From: Deltaproteobacteria bacterium
GTDB lineage: Bacteria > Desulfobacterota > Desulfuromonadia > Desulfuromonadales > Geopsychrobacteraceae
Length of the DNA stretch: 6,166 nt
Reading direction: 5' to 3'
Assembly (NCBI GenBank): GCA_009993495.1
Contig: JAACTI010000220.1
Coordinates: 1 to 6,166 of the forward strand
A program made the position numbers and the translations under genes. This document shows, piece after piece, positions 1-6,166 of this stretch (positions are counted from its first letter, which is position 1; each line of letters begins with the position of its first letter). A model generated the notes under the pieces. It was given only the letters and a program-made list of their open reading frames with translations, did no database searches and was not told where the DNA came from.

Positions 1-912
1 GCCTGCGCTACCCATTCGGCGGTCAGCATGGTGGTTTCGGCGATTGTCGGTGCTGCCGGTCTGGTGCCAACCATGGCCGCGGTGGAGGCGGGCAAAGATA
101 TCGCCCTGGCCAACAAGGAAATTCTGGTGGCGGCGGGCGAACTTTTCATGGCCGCCGTGGCCCGGCACGGGGTACGCCTGATCCCGGTCGACAGTGAGCA
201 TTCAGCGATTTTTCAGTCCCTGGCCGGTCAACGCAGCGAGGATGTCCGCCGCCTGATCCTGACCGCATCCGGTGGCCCCTTCCGCGAAGCAAGCCTCGCA
301 GAGCTGCAACGCGTCACTTGCGACCAGGCTCTGGCCCATCCCAACTGGGCTATGGGGCGCAAAATTACCATCGATTCAGCAACCATGATGAACAAGGGCC
401 TCGAGGTCATCGAAGCACGCTGGCTGTTCGATCTGCCGGCCGCACAGATTTCCGTCCACGTGCATCCTCAAAGCATTGTGCATTCGCTGGTAGAATATTG
501 CGACGGCGCAATCATTGCTCAACTGGGCGTGCCCGACATGAAAACCCCCATCGCCTACGCCTTGTCCTGGCCTAAGCGTTTACCCCTGAAGCAAAACCCC
601 CTTGACCTCTGTGCGGCTGGAGCCCTGACGTTTTTTGCGCCGGATCTGGAACGCTTTCCCTGTCTGGGGCTGGCCTATAGCGCTTTAGAACGCGGCGGAA
701 CCTGCCCGGCGGTGATGAATGCGGCTAACGAAACGGCGGTTGAAGCCTTTTTAGAAGAAAAATTGGGTTTTATGCAAATTTCAAGCGTGATCCGCCAAGT
801 CATGGATGCGCATCAGTCCACCCCCATCGTCAATCTTCAGCAAGTGCTTGAGGCCGATGCCTGGGCACGGCAATCTGCTGCCCGTTTGATTTTCCAAGGA
901 GCATCATCATGA
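1..912 (+). CDS. dxr: 1-deoxy-D-xylulose 5-phosphate reductoisomerase, 3' part (cut by left window edge)
   Basis: Dxr (IspC) is the cytoplasmic NADPH- and divalent-metal-dependent enzyme that rearranges and reduces DXP to 2-C-methyl-D-erythritol 4-phosphate, the committed step of the MEP isoprenoid pathway. The reading frame is open from base 1, so the gene starts outside the window. 303 residues are present, and alignment from memory with the E. coli enzyme (398 aa) suggests roughly 85-95 N-terminal residues, including the NADPH-binding glycine motif, are missing. Visible family motifs, numbered from the first codon here, are AIVGAAGL (14-21), LANKE (36-40), PVDSEH (62-67), SGGPFRE (90-96), HPNWAMGRKI (113-122) and SATMMNKGLE (126-135). 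By homology, D64, E66 and E135 are the metal ligands. The C-terminal part contains the expected NAANE segment and ends normally. An internal ATG at 28 lies within conserved sequence and is not the start. The stop overlaps the rseP start by 4 bases, which points to one operon. Confidence 0.97.
   Translation, partial: ACATHSAVSMVVSAIVGAAGLVPTMAAVEAGKDIALANKEILVAAGELFMAAVARHGVRLIPVDSEHSAIFQSLAGQRSEDVRRLILTASGGPFREASLAELQRVTCDQALAHPNWAMGRKITIDSATMMNKGLEVIEARWLFDLPAAQISVHVHPQSIVHSLVEYCDGAIIAQLGVPDMKTPIAYALSWPKRLPLKQNPLDLCAAGALTFFAPDLERFPCLGLAYSALERGGTCPAVMNAANETAVEAFLEEKLGFMQISSVIRQVMDAHQSTPIVNLQQVLEADAWARQSAARLIFQGASS
896..901 (+). promoter_or_regulatory. Ribosome binding site of rseP
   Basis: AAGGAG lies 7 bases before the rseP ATG, inside the last codons of dxr. 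With the ATGA stop/start overlap it fixes the rseP start and suggests translational coupling of the two genes. Confidence 0.8.
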
Positions 913-2228
913 CCCTGATTGCCGGAATCATCATGCTCGGAATTCTGGTTTTCGTTCACGAGCTGGGACACTACACCGTGGCACGCCTCGCCGGGGTGAA
1001 AATTCTGAAATTTTCTTTGGGCTTTGGCCCCAAATTAATCTCGAAAACCTGGGGTGAAACGGAATATCTGGTCTGCGCCATCCCTCTGGGTGGTTACGTG
1101 CAAATGCTCGGCGAAGGCGGTGGCGAGCAGGGCGAGGACGCCCCCTTAAGTACGGAAGAAGAGGCACGTTCTTTTGCCCATAAATCCGTCGCGCGGCGCC
1201 TGGCCATTGTGGCCGCCGGGCCTTTGATGAACCTGCTGTTGCCCTTTTTGATTTTGCCGCTGTCCTACATGATAGGCGTGCAGCTGCCCGCGTACATCGA
1301 TCAACCCGCCTGCGTCGGCTATGTCACCCCCGGTTCAGAAGCCGCCGCCGCGGGTTTTGTGACGGGCGACTGCTTGCAAACCCTGAACGGTGACCCCTTA
1401 AAGGACTGGACTGACGCCAACAAAGCTCTGGTCGGCTATGCCGGTGAGGCATTACGCTTCGGCGTGTTGCGCCAGGGATCCAGTGCCGAAGTTGTTTTGT
1501 CCGACGACAATGGCAGTCTCGAAGGCTTGCAGGCCCTAGGTCTGCTGCCGCAGCAACCGGCGATTGTCGGCAGTCTCATGCCTGCGATGCCAGCCGTGGA
1601 CGCAGGGCTGGAAATTGGTGATCACATTTTACAAATTTCCGGCCAGCCAATCGACTCCTGGTACGATTTGAAACACATCATCCAGCAGAGCGAAGGGCAG
1701 CCGGTGCAACTGCTGGTTGAACGCGCGGATCAAACTCTAGAGCTATCCCTGCAACCGCGTCTGCACGAAACCGGTGCCTGGCTCATCGGCATTGGTCCCC
1801 AGCAACAGGTAGTTACCAAGCGTTTCGGGCCGGTCGAGGCCTTTCGTGAAGGGTCGGCGCGCACCATTGAATTGATTGATCTCACTCTGGTTTTTATTCA
1901 AAAACTCTTCACCGGCAATGTTTCGGCTAAAAATATCGGCGGGCCCATCACCGTGGTTCAGGTGGCTGGCCAGGCCGCCCAAACGGATTTTTCTGCCGTG
2001 CTCTCGGTGCTGGCCTTTATCTCTATTCAACTGGGTATTCTGAATCTTTTGCCGATTCCTATTTTGGATGGTGGACATATCTTTTTTTACTGTTACGAGA
2101 TCGTCTTCCGGCGGCCCTTGTCGGCACGTGCGCGTGGCATTTTGCAGCAGATTGGCCTGGCACTGCTGATCATGCTGATGGTGCTGGCCTTCTATAATGA
2201 TCTGGCACGCATTTTCTGGTCGGGCTGA
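909..2228 (+). CDS. rseP: Site-2 intramembrane zinc metalloprotease RseP (M50 family)
   Basis: RseP is an inner-membrane site-2 protease. In E. coli it cuts the anti-sigma factor RseA after DegS and so releases sigma-E in the envelope stress response; it also clears remnant signal peptides. The 439 residues are close to the 450 of the E. coli protein. The first membrane segment (about 3-24) carries the zinc/catalytic motif HELGH (17-21, with H17, E18 and H21). The conserved GGYVQMLGE follows at 61-69. A second hydrophobic segment spans about 97-122. Two PDZ-like regions follow (about 125-205 and 215-285), the arrangement of the RseP subgroup. The C-terminal part has NIGGPI (342-347) and the third zinc ligand in NLLPIPILDGGH (D387), with a last membrane segment at about 410-428. 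The start is set by an AAGGAG site and a 4-base overlap with dxr. tsaB begins 5 bases after the stop. The substrate in this organism cannot be read from the window. Confidence 0.97.
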   Translation: MTLIAGIIMLGILVFVHELGHYTVARLAGVKILKFSLGFGPKLISKTWGETEYLVCAIPLGGYVQMLGEGGGEQGEDAPLSTEEEARSFAHKSVARRLAIVAAGPLMNLLLPFLILPLSYMIGVQLPAYIDQPACVGYVTPGSEAAAAGFVTGDCLQTLNGDPLKDWTDANKALVGYAGEALRFGVLRQGSSAEVVLSDDNGSLEGLQALGLLPQQPAIVGSLMPAMPAVDAGLEIGDHILQISGQPIDSWYDLKHIIQQSEGQPVQLLVERADQTLELSLQPRLHETGAWLIGIGPQQQVVTKRFGPVEAFREGSARTIELIDLTLVFIQKLFTGNVSAKNIGGPITVVQVAGQAAQTDFSAVLSVLAFISIQLGILNLLPIPILDGGHIFFYCYEIVFRRPLSARARGILQQIGLALLIMLMVLAFYNDLARIFWSG

Positions 2229-2233
2229 CGGCA

Positions 2234-2923
2234 ATGAAAATCCTTGCGATTGATACCGCCGCCCAAACAGGCAGCGTTGCCCTCCTCGATGGGCAGACCC
2301 TGGTTGCTGAAAGTCTCGTCAATGTTCGAGCCACTCACAGTGAATTGCTCCTTGATCAGATTGACCAGGCTCTGCGGCTGGCTGGGCTCCTGTTGACCGA
2401 GTTGGATCTGATTGCCGCCGTGCGTGGTCCAGGGTCATTTACCGGCTTGCGCATTGGCCTGGCGACCGCCAACGCCCTGGCAAAAGCCCTGGGGCTAAAA
2501 CTGATCGGAGTCTCGTCTTTGCAGCAGCTGGCGATGAACATCCCCCTGTGTCCGGTGCCGATCTGCGCTTTTCTGGATGCGCGTAAAAAAGAAGTTTACA
2601 CGGGCATGTTTGAGTGGGTTGACGGCCAACCCCAGGCCCTGGGGCCTGAGCAGGTACTTCCCCCTGAGGTTGCGTTGAAGCAAATGTCCGGACCCGTGGC
2701 TTTCGTGGGCGATGGCGTGCTGCAATATCGTTTTCTGATTGATGAAATTCTAGGTGACCGCGCCATTCTGCCCGCCCTCTGCCACCATCAGGCGCGTGCC
2801 GGTGCCGTGGCAACCCTGGCGGCGCGAACATATCAGGAAAAAATCCAAGATTTTAGCACGGCGCTGGCTCCGGTCTATATTCGACCCTCCGATGCCGAAA
2901 TCAATGCCGCAAATTTTCCCTGA
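2234..2923 (+). CDS. tsaB: tRNA t6A37 biosynthesis protein TsaB
   Basis: TsaB (formerly YeaZ) is an ASKHA-fold partner of TsaD and TsaE. The complex transfers the threonylcarbamoyl group made by TsaC/Sua5 to A37 of tRNAs that read ANN codons. TsaB is a structural partner and is not itself catalytic. The 229 residues match the E. coli length (231). The N-terminus MKILAIDTAAQTGSVAL is typical. The family signature GPGSFTGLRIG is at 65-75, DARKKEVYTG at 115-124 and the C-terminal PVYIRPSDAE at 213-222. No good Shine-Dalgarno sequence is visible in the 5 bases after the rseP stop or just before it, so translation probably depends on coupling to rseP. Many families have a proS or tsaD-related gene near here, but none lies between rseP and tsaB. 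A role in cell envelope biology is not implied; the link to rseP is likely just operon packing. Confidence 0.95.
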   Translation: MKILAIDTAAQTGSVALLDGQTLVAESLVNVRATHSELLLDQIDQALRLAGLLLTELDLIAAVRGPGSFTGLRIGLATANALAKALGLKLIGVSSLQQLAMNIPLCPVPICAFLDARKKEVYTGMFEWVDGQPQALGPEQVLPPEVALKQMSGPVAFVGDGVLQYRFLIDEILGDRAILPALCHHQARAGAVATLAARTYQEKIQDFSTALAPVYIRPSDAEINAANFP

Positions 2924-2937
2924 ATGCGGCGAAGAGA

Positions 2938-2966
2938 TTGACAATCTTAAGCGGCTGTGGTTTTCT
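2938..2966 (+). promoter_or_regulatory. Weak candidate sigma-70 promoter for the DUF465 gene
   Basis: A perfect -35 hexamer TTGACA (2938-2943) is followed after 17 bases by TTTTCT (2961-2966), which matches the -10 consensus at only 3 of 6 positions and lacks the key A at its second position. It lies in the 88-base spacer between tsaB and the small gene. The gap suggests separate expression of the small gene, but the -10 is poor, so this is only a suggestion. Confidence 0.25.
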
Positions 2967-3000
2967 TTTTTCAAATCAGGTCGTCCCGTAACCCAAGCGT

Positions 3001-3006
3001 GGAGGT
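3001..3006 (+). promoter_or_regulatory. Strong ribosome binding site of the DUF465 gene
   Basis: GGAGGT lies 5 bases before the ATG at 3012. It decides the start: the same frame stays open far upstream into tsaB, but the longer version has no family resemblance before this methionine. Confidence 0.85.
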
Positions 3007-3011
3007 GCAAC

Positions 3012-3230
3012 ATGAACATCGATCAGAACGTCCTGCAAGGCCTGTTAGACTCCAATCCCCGGTTTCGCATGCTGTATGAAGAACATTCTCTGCTCGAAAA
3101 ACGTTTAAGTGAATTTGAAGGCAAACCCTTTCTGTCGCCTCAAGATGAGCTGGAAGTTGTAACCGTAAAAAAATTAAAACTGGTCGGCAAAGACGAAATG
3201 GAACAGATCGTCGCCAGCGCCAGAGGGTAA
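3012..3230 (+). CDS. Small DUF465 (YdcH-like) protein
   Basis: This 72-residue, highly charged protein resembles the DUF465/YdcH family, whose biochemical role is unknown. It has no signal peptide or membrane segment and is probably cytoplasmic. The visible family pattern is an N-terminal helix, then YEEHSLLEKRLSEFE (22-36), a short turn with GKPFLSPQDE (37-46), and a second helix with the family-typical KKLKLVGKDEMEQI (53-66). This predicts a helical hairpin or short coiled coil. Similar short proteins with 'eeH..Le..l..fe..p.lt..e....kkLKL.gKD.me' patterns occur in Geobacter-type bacteria, which supports the taxonomic guess. The frame is open upstream to 2754 within tsaB, but the GGAGGT site and family length set the start at 3012. 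The stop is doubled (TAA TAA, 3228-3233). The gene sits 88 bases after tsaB and just ahead of a strong hairpin, so it is the last gene of the plus-strand unit. Confidence 0.85.
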   Translation: MNIDQNVLQGLLDSNPRFRMLYEEHSLLEKRLSEFEGKPFLSPQDELEVVTVKKLKLVGKDEMEQIVASARG

Positions 3231-3262
3231 TAAATCGGGGTGCTCATATAGAATTTGTCGAG

Positions 3263-3310
3263 AGTGCGGGGCTCCATGATGAGATCATGGAGCCCCGCAC
3301 TGTTTCTTAT
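3263..3310 (+). terminator. Intrinsic terminator between converging genes
   Basis: The arms 3263-3280 and 3284-3301 are perfectly complementary over 18 bp with a 3-base GAG loop. The lower stem is rich in G/C (GCGGGGC). On the plus strand the stem is followed by GTTTCTTAT, a moderate T tract, so it best fits termination of the tsaB/DUF465 transcript. On the minus strand the hairpin also lies just past the ovoA stop but is followed by CTCGACAAATTC, which is not a good T tract. Termination of ovoA by the same stem is therefore possible but less certain. Confidence 0.85.
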
Positions 3311-3329
3311 ATCCTGATAAGCACAGCCG

Positions 3330-5435
3330 TTAAAGCCGCTGCCAAATGGTCAGCTGCGAAATGCTGTGTTGAAATTTACGTGCGGTTTCGCGAATGACAA
3401 AAGGGACATCCCTGGGCTCGCCAAGCATCTGAAAACGCCCCTCTAAAAGCTCCTTCAGCCCGGCTAAAGACGTAAAGGCTTCCCCGTCACGACGCACCCC
3501 ACCAATCCAGTTCGTTTTTTTGGTGAACTCTTCCATCCAGGTATAGGGCGAGGCCAGCACCAGCAGCCCGCCGGGATGAATGCGCTGGTGGATCTCGGCC
3601 AAAAAACGCGCCGGGTCGTAAAGACGATCGATGAGGTTAGCGGCCAGCACCAGGTCATAGGCGGTGAACTGCGGCTTGAGGTTGTGGGCGTCACCCTGGG
3701 AAAAATCAATACGTTTCGCCGTTGCGGCAAGATCAAAATCATTGAGACGATGCGCGTGGTAGGTAACAATTTCACCCTCTGCGGGAAGCTGATAACGAAT
3801 AACCCCTTTTTCCTGTAACTGGTATGCGATGCGAATGAATCGTGCCGAAAAATCGACGGCTGAGACCTGGTCGAAGTGCTTGGCCAGCTCGAAGCTGGCG
3901 CGTCCAACGGCGCATCCCAGATCGAGAGCCCGCCCCTTAGGCTTGTTTTTCATAGCCTCGACGCAGAGGCCAGCCAGAGTCGCAGGAAAGTTAGCAACAC
4001 CAAATTTGTCCGGCCCGAAATGGGCATCACAATACTGGGCGACAGCAGCATCGGTTTCATACATGGCTTCGGCTTCTTCCACCGGTTGCTCTGAAGCAAC
4101 ATAACGCAAACCGGCATGTTGGAAAAAATGCCGACGAAAGGCGTAACGACTGTCCCTGGTGGCCTCGTTGCCGGTCGAAATCCAGGATCCGCCTTTGATC
4201 AGATTATGCTGAGTGTCAAAAGTCGGCGTCGAAAAATCATCGTACCAGGGATGAATTTCAAAGCCATCAAAGCCGCTGATGGGGGTTTCCGTCCACTGCC
4301 AGACATTGCCGATCAGGTCGAAAAAATCGCCGAAAGCGAAGTGTGTCACCGGGCAGGGTGAGGCAAAATGTTCCAGATTGATATTGCCCGGTGCCCGCTC
4401 CCAATAGGGTTGATCCGGAATCTGGTGTCGATCACGCAACAGGTACCATTCATCTTCAGTCGGCAGGCGAATCGGCAAGCCGGTCAACTGCGCCTTCCAA
4501 TTGCAGAAGGCCTTGGCTTCAAGCTGGTTGACTTCCACCGGCCAGTCCCAGGGCATGGAAATTTCCTGGGTCATAGTGCGCAAGCGATAAGCGTCCTCTC
4601 CTTTGACCCAGAACAGGGGCTGCGCGGCCTGGGTATACTTCAGCCAGCCCTGCCCCTCCTCGCTCCAGAAAGCCGGGGTTTGATAGCCGTCAGCGTCGAC
4701 AAACGCGAGAAATTCCCGATTTGAAACCAGGTATTTGCTTGCAGAAAAATCCTCAACCCGGAAACGATGCTGGCCATACTCATTGTCCCAGCCGTAGAGG
4801 GGGTGATCCCTGCCCTTGCCCAAACTGACTTTGCCCCCCGCAACCTTGAGCAGCTCATTATGCGGGGCCGCGCCCGCTTCCGGGCAGATTTCCCACAAAG
4901 GCAGAGGGCGCACGCATTTCAGCGGCAGACGACGGATGATGACGGAAGAGGTTTCAAGGTGGATACGCGAATGCTCAATGCCCATCATAATGGCCCACCA
5001 GGGGCTTTGCCAATCGATGGGCAAGCTTAGGGGCAGGCGTTCGATCACCTCATCAACCAGTGCGCGCACCTGATCGCGGTAGGCCTTGACGTCGGCAACC
5101 CTCGGCCAGGCATAATTTTCCTCATTCAAATCATCCCAGGACATCTCGTCGACACCGATGGCAAACATCGCTTCCAACTGTGGGTCGATGCGCTGCGCGA
5201 TAATTTTGGCAACGTTGAGTTTATTAATGTAAAAAGAGGCAGTGTGGCCAAAATAGAAAATCAACGGGTGGCGCAGAGGCTCGGAGCGCACATAAAAAGC
5301 GCTGTCGTTGCTGAGAGTTGCGTAGAGTTGCTCATCGATACTGAAAGATGTATGGAAATAAGCGCGAATTTCGGCACGCTTCTCTTCCGGAGTGCCCTGG
5401 TCAAGAATTATGGTACGGGTATGACGCAAGCTCAT
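3330..5435 (-). CDS. ovoA: OvoA: 5-histidylcysteine sulfoxide synthase with C-terminal methyltransferase domain
   Basis: OvoA is a mononuclear non-heme iron enzyme that uses O2 to couple L-cysteine to C5 of L-histidine, giving 5-histidylcysteine sulfoxide. OvoB then cleaves this to 5-thiohistidine, which the OvoA methyltransferase domain N-methylates to ovothiol A, a strongly reducing cytoplasmic thiol. The 701 residues show the full three-domain plan. A DinB-like domain (about 20-175) has RHPLIFYFGHTA (55-66), FAIGVDEMSWDDL (91-103) and MGIEHSRIHLETS (151-163). By family homology H64, H155 and H159 bind iron. The FGE-sulfatase-like domain (about 195-447) has IRLPTEDEW (322-330), GNVWQWTE (376-383), HPWYDDFS (395-402) and GGSWISTGNEATRDSRYAFR (415-434). 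The Tyr in YDDFS (Y398) may be the active-site tyrosine. The methyltransferase domain (about 455-701) has the SAM motif LDLGCAVGR (504-512) and a typical PFVIRETARKFQ end (678-689). The methyltransferase domain excludes plain EgtB. A weak AGGGAA site precedes ATG by 7 bases. It lies 21 bases after the SpeE-like gene, so they are probably cotranscribed. Confidence 0.93.
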   Translation of the reverse strand: MSLRHTRTIILDQGTPEEKRAEIRAYFHTSFSIDEQLYATLSNDSAFYVRSEPLRHPLIFYFGHTASFYINKLNVAKIIAQRIDPQLEAMFAIGVDEMSWDDLNEENYAWPRVADVKAYRDQVRALVDEVIERLPLSLPIDWQSPWWAIMMGIEHSRIHLETSSVIIRRLPLKCVRPLPLWEICPEAGAAPHNELLKVAGGKVSLGKGRDHPLYGWDNEYGQHRFRVEDFSASKYLVSNREFLAFVDADGYQTPAFWSEEGQGWLKYTQAAQPLFWVKGEDAYRLRTMTQEISMPWDWPVEVNQLEAKAFCNWKAQLTGLPIRLPTEDEWYLLRDRHQIPDQPYWERAPGNINLEHFASPCPVTHFAFGDFFDLIGNVWQWTETPISGFDGFEIHPWYDDFSTPTFDTQHNLIKGGSWISTGNEATRDSRYAFRRHFFQHAGLRYVASEQPVEEAEAMYETDAAVAQYCDAHFGPDKFGVANFPATLAGLCVEAMKNKPKGRALDLGCAVGRASFELAKHFDQVSAVDFSARFIRIAYQLQEKGVIRYQLPAEGEIVTYHAHRLNDFDLAATAKRIDFSQGDAHNLKPQFTAYDLVLAANLIDRLYDPARFLAEIHQRIHPGGLLVLASPYTWMEEFTKKTNWIGGVRRDGEAFTSLAGLKELLEGRFQMLGEPRDVPFVIRETARKFQHSISQLTIWQRL

Positions 5436-5456
5436 GGACGTTTTCCCTGGTTGGAT

Positions 5457-6131
5457 TCAAATTTTACGCGCGACAAAAATCACATGCCGGTAACCACCAC
5501 CGGCACTGCGCTCAGTGTGGGCCTTAAAACCGCCCGCATTAAGGCGGTTTTCAAAATCCTGATCATAGTTTTCTCCCCAGACGGTCAAGAGTCCCCCCGG
5601 GGCGAGAAGCCGGTGCACTTTGCTGATAGCACGAGTGCCGTAAAAAGGGTCATGCAGTCGATCCGATTTGGGGTGCGGGCCCTTATATAGGTCATAGATC
5701 ACAGCATCATATCTTTCCGCCGCATCCTTGGCCAGGGTGGCGACCAAGGCAGCGACGTCGCCGAGCTCTATCTGAACCCTGGGATCGCTGACGGCGGCCC
5801 CCGTCAATGAAGCTAAAGGGCCGCGACACCATTTTACAACGACCGGGTTCAGTTCGGCCACCCTGACTTTGGCTCCGGCAGAGAGCGAATCCAGCACCGC
5901 CCGCAGGGTACAAGCCATGCCCAGGCCGCCGACCAGAACCCGTGGCGCCGGATGATCTTGCAAAAACTGACAGCCAAGTTGACCAAGGAGCACTTCCGAA
6001 CGGTTATTCCGACTATTCATCAGCACCAGACCGCCAAGGGTTATCAGAAAGTCGCGCGCACCACGCTGACGAAGTTCCAAGTCGCCGTCCAGCGTAGCGA
6101 CACGATCCAGAGTTTTCCAAGGCTGCGCCAT
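5457..6131 (-). CDS. Spermidine-synthase-like (SpeE fold) protein, probable SAM-binding enzyme
   Basis: This 224-residue protein has the Rossmann core of the spermidine synthase/methyltransferase superfamily. The N-terminal part (about 8-50) resembles the SpeE beta region, with GDLELRQRG (16-24) and LGGLVLMNS (32-40). The nucleotide-binding loop is RVLVGGLGMACTLRAVLD (64-81). The strand-end acid that usually holds the SAM ribose is in VRVAELNP (E93), followed by ELGD (D125) and YDAVIYDLYKGP (141-152), and LLAPGGLLTVW at 175-185. True SpeE has GGGDGG in the first loop and an acidic D-S/T-D-P type motif near the later strand. Here the loop reads GGLGMA without the Asp, and the later motif is DLYKGP, so aminopropyl transfer is doubtful. 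It may be a methyltransferase or other SAM-fold enzyme; the substrate is unknown. A GAGGAA site 6 bases upstream supports the start. It precedes ovoA by 21 bases, so a link to ovothiol metabolism is possible but unproven. Confidence 0.8.
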   Translation of the reverse strand: MAQPWKTLDRVATLDGDLELRQRGARDFLITLGGLVLMNSRNNRSEVLLGQLGCQFLQDHPAPRVLVGGLGMACTLRAVLDSLSAGAKVRVAELNPVVVKWCRGPLASLTGAAVSDPRVQIELGDVAALVATLAKDAAERYDAVIYDLYKGPHPKSDRLHDPFYGTRAISKVHRLLAPGGLLTVWGENYDQDFENRLNAGGFKAHTERSAGGGYRHVIFVARKI

Positions 6132-6137
6132 AGTAAT

Positions 6138-6143
6138 TTCCTC
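6138..6143 (-). promoter_or_regulatory. Ribosome binding site of the SpeE-like gene
   Basis: On the minus strand GAGGAA lies 6 bases before the ATG at 6131 and supports this start. The 23 bases beyond it to the window edge are too few to judge a promoter, so the promoter of the ovoA unit is probably outside the window. Confidence 0.75.
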
Positions 6144-6166
6144 ATATTCGTTCGGAGCTAAAAGAC

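Noticed and set aside
1743..2234. 163-residue open frame on the minus strand opposite rseP
   Set aside because: It lies entirely opposite the conserved rseP C-terminal region and start of tsaB, and its Gln/Asn/His-rich composition is that of an antisense shadow.
2439..2831. 130-residue minus-strand frame opposite tsaB
   Set aside because: It is a Pro/Arg-rich shadow of the tsaB coding sequence with no supporting features.
2754..3011. Upstream extension of the DUF465 reading frame into tsaB (158-residue version)
   Set aside because: It overlaps tsaB in another frame, has no family resemblance, and the GGAGGT site before 3012 fixes the shorter start.
3464..3907. 147-residue minus-strand frame overlapping the ovoA 3' end
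   Set aside because: It is a frame-shifted shadow of the OvoA methyltransferase domain, whose main frame is intact; there is no sign of a real frameshift.
3330..5435. EgtB (ergothioneine sulfoxide synthase) as an alternative to OvoA
   Set aside because: The DinB and FGE-like domains are shared, but the C-terminal methyltransferase, the MGIEHSRIHLETS motif and the FAIGVDEMSWDDL motif fit OvoA.
5244..5690. 148-residue plus-strand frame across the junction of the two minus-strand genes
   Set aside because: It runs opposite the conserved OvoA N-terminus and the SpeE-like C-terminus, and its translation has no recognisable motif.

Overview
The window looks like a chromosomal segment of a Gram-negative bacterium. 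The gene order dxr-rseP-tsaB followed by a small DUF465/YdcH-type gene, and the style of the proteins, suggest a deltaproteobacterium, most likely of the Desulfuromonadales (Geobacter/Desulfuromonas/Pelobacter type). This placement is inferred from gene order and remembered protein style, not from a search.

Layout. The plus strand (1-3230) carries a compact housekeeping run. It starts with the 3' part of dxr (MEP isoprenoid pathway, cut by the left edge). rseP (site-2 intramembrane protease) overlaps dxr by 4 bases, and tsaB (tRNA t6A modification) starts 5 bases after rseP. After an 88-base spacer comes a 72-residue DUF465 protein with its own strong ribosome binding site. A perfect 18-bp hairpin (3263-3301) closes this side and separates it from the genes that converge on it.

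The minus strand (6131-3330) carries a two-gene unit read right to left. The first gene encodes a 224-residue protein with a spermidine-synthase-like Rossmann fold. The second, 21 bases downstream, encodes a 701-residue three-domain OvoA: DinB-like iron site, FGE-sulfatase-like domain and C-terminal SAM methyltransferase. OvoA joins cysteine to histidine in an O2-dependent reaction, the first step to the antioxidant thiol ovothiol A. OvoB, the PLP lyase for the next step, is not in the window.

The plus-strand genes are ordinary core genes. The most interesting part is the ovoA unit: an oxygen-requiring thiol-histidine pathway in a lineage that appears anaerobic, paired with an SpeE-like protein that seems to lack the aminopropyltransferase signature. 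I found no mobile element, CRISPR array, tRNA or rRNA. The only gene-free stretches are short (88 bases and about 100 bases).
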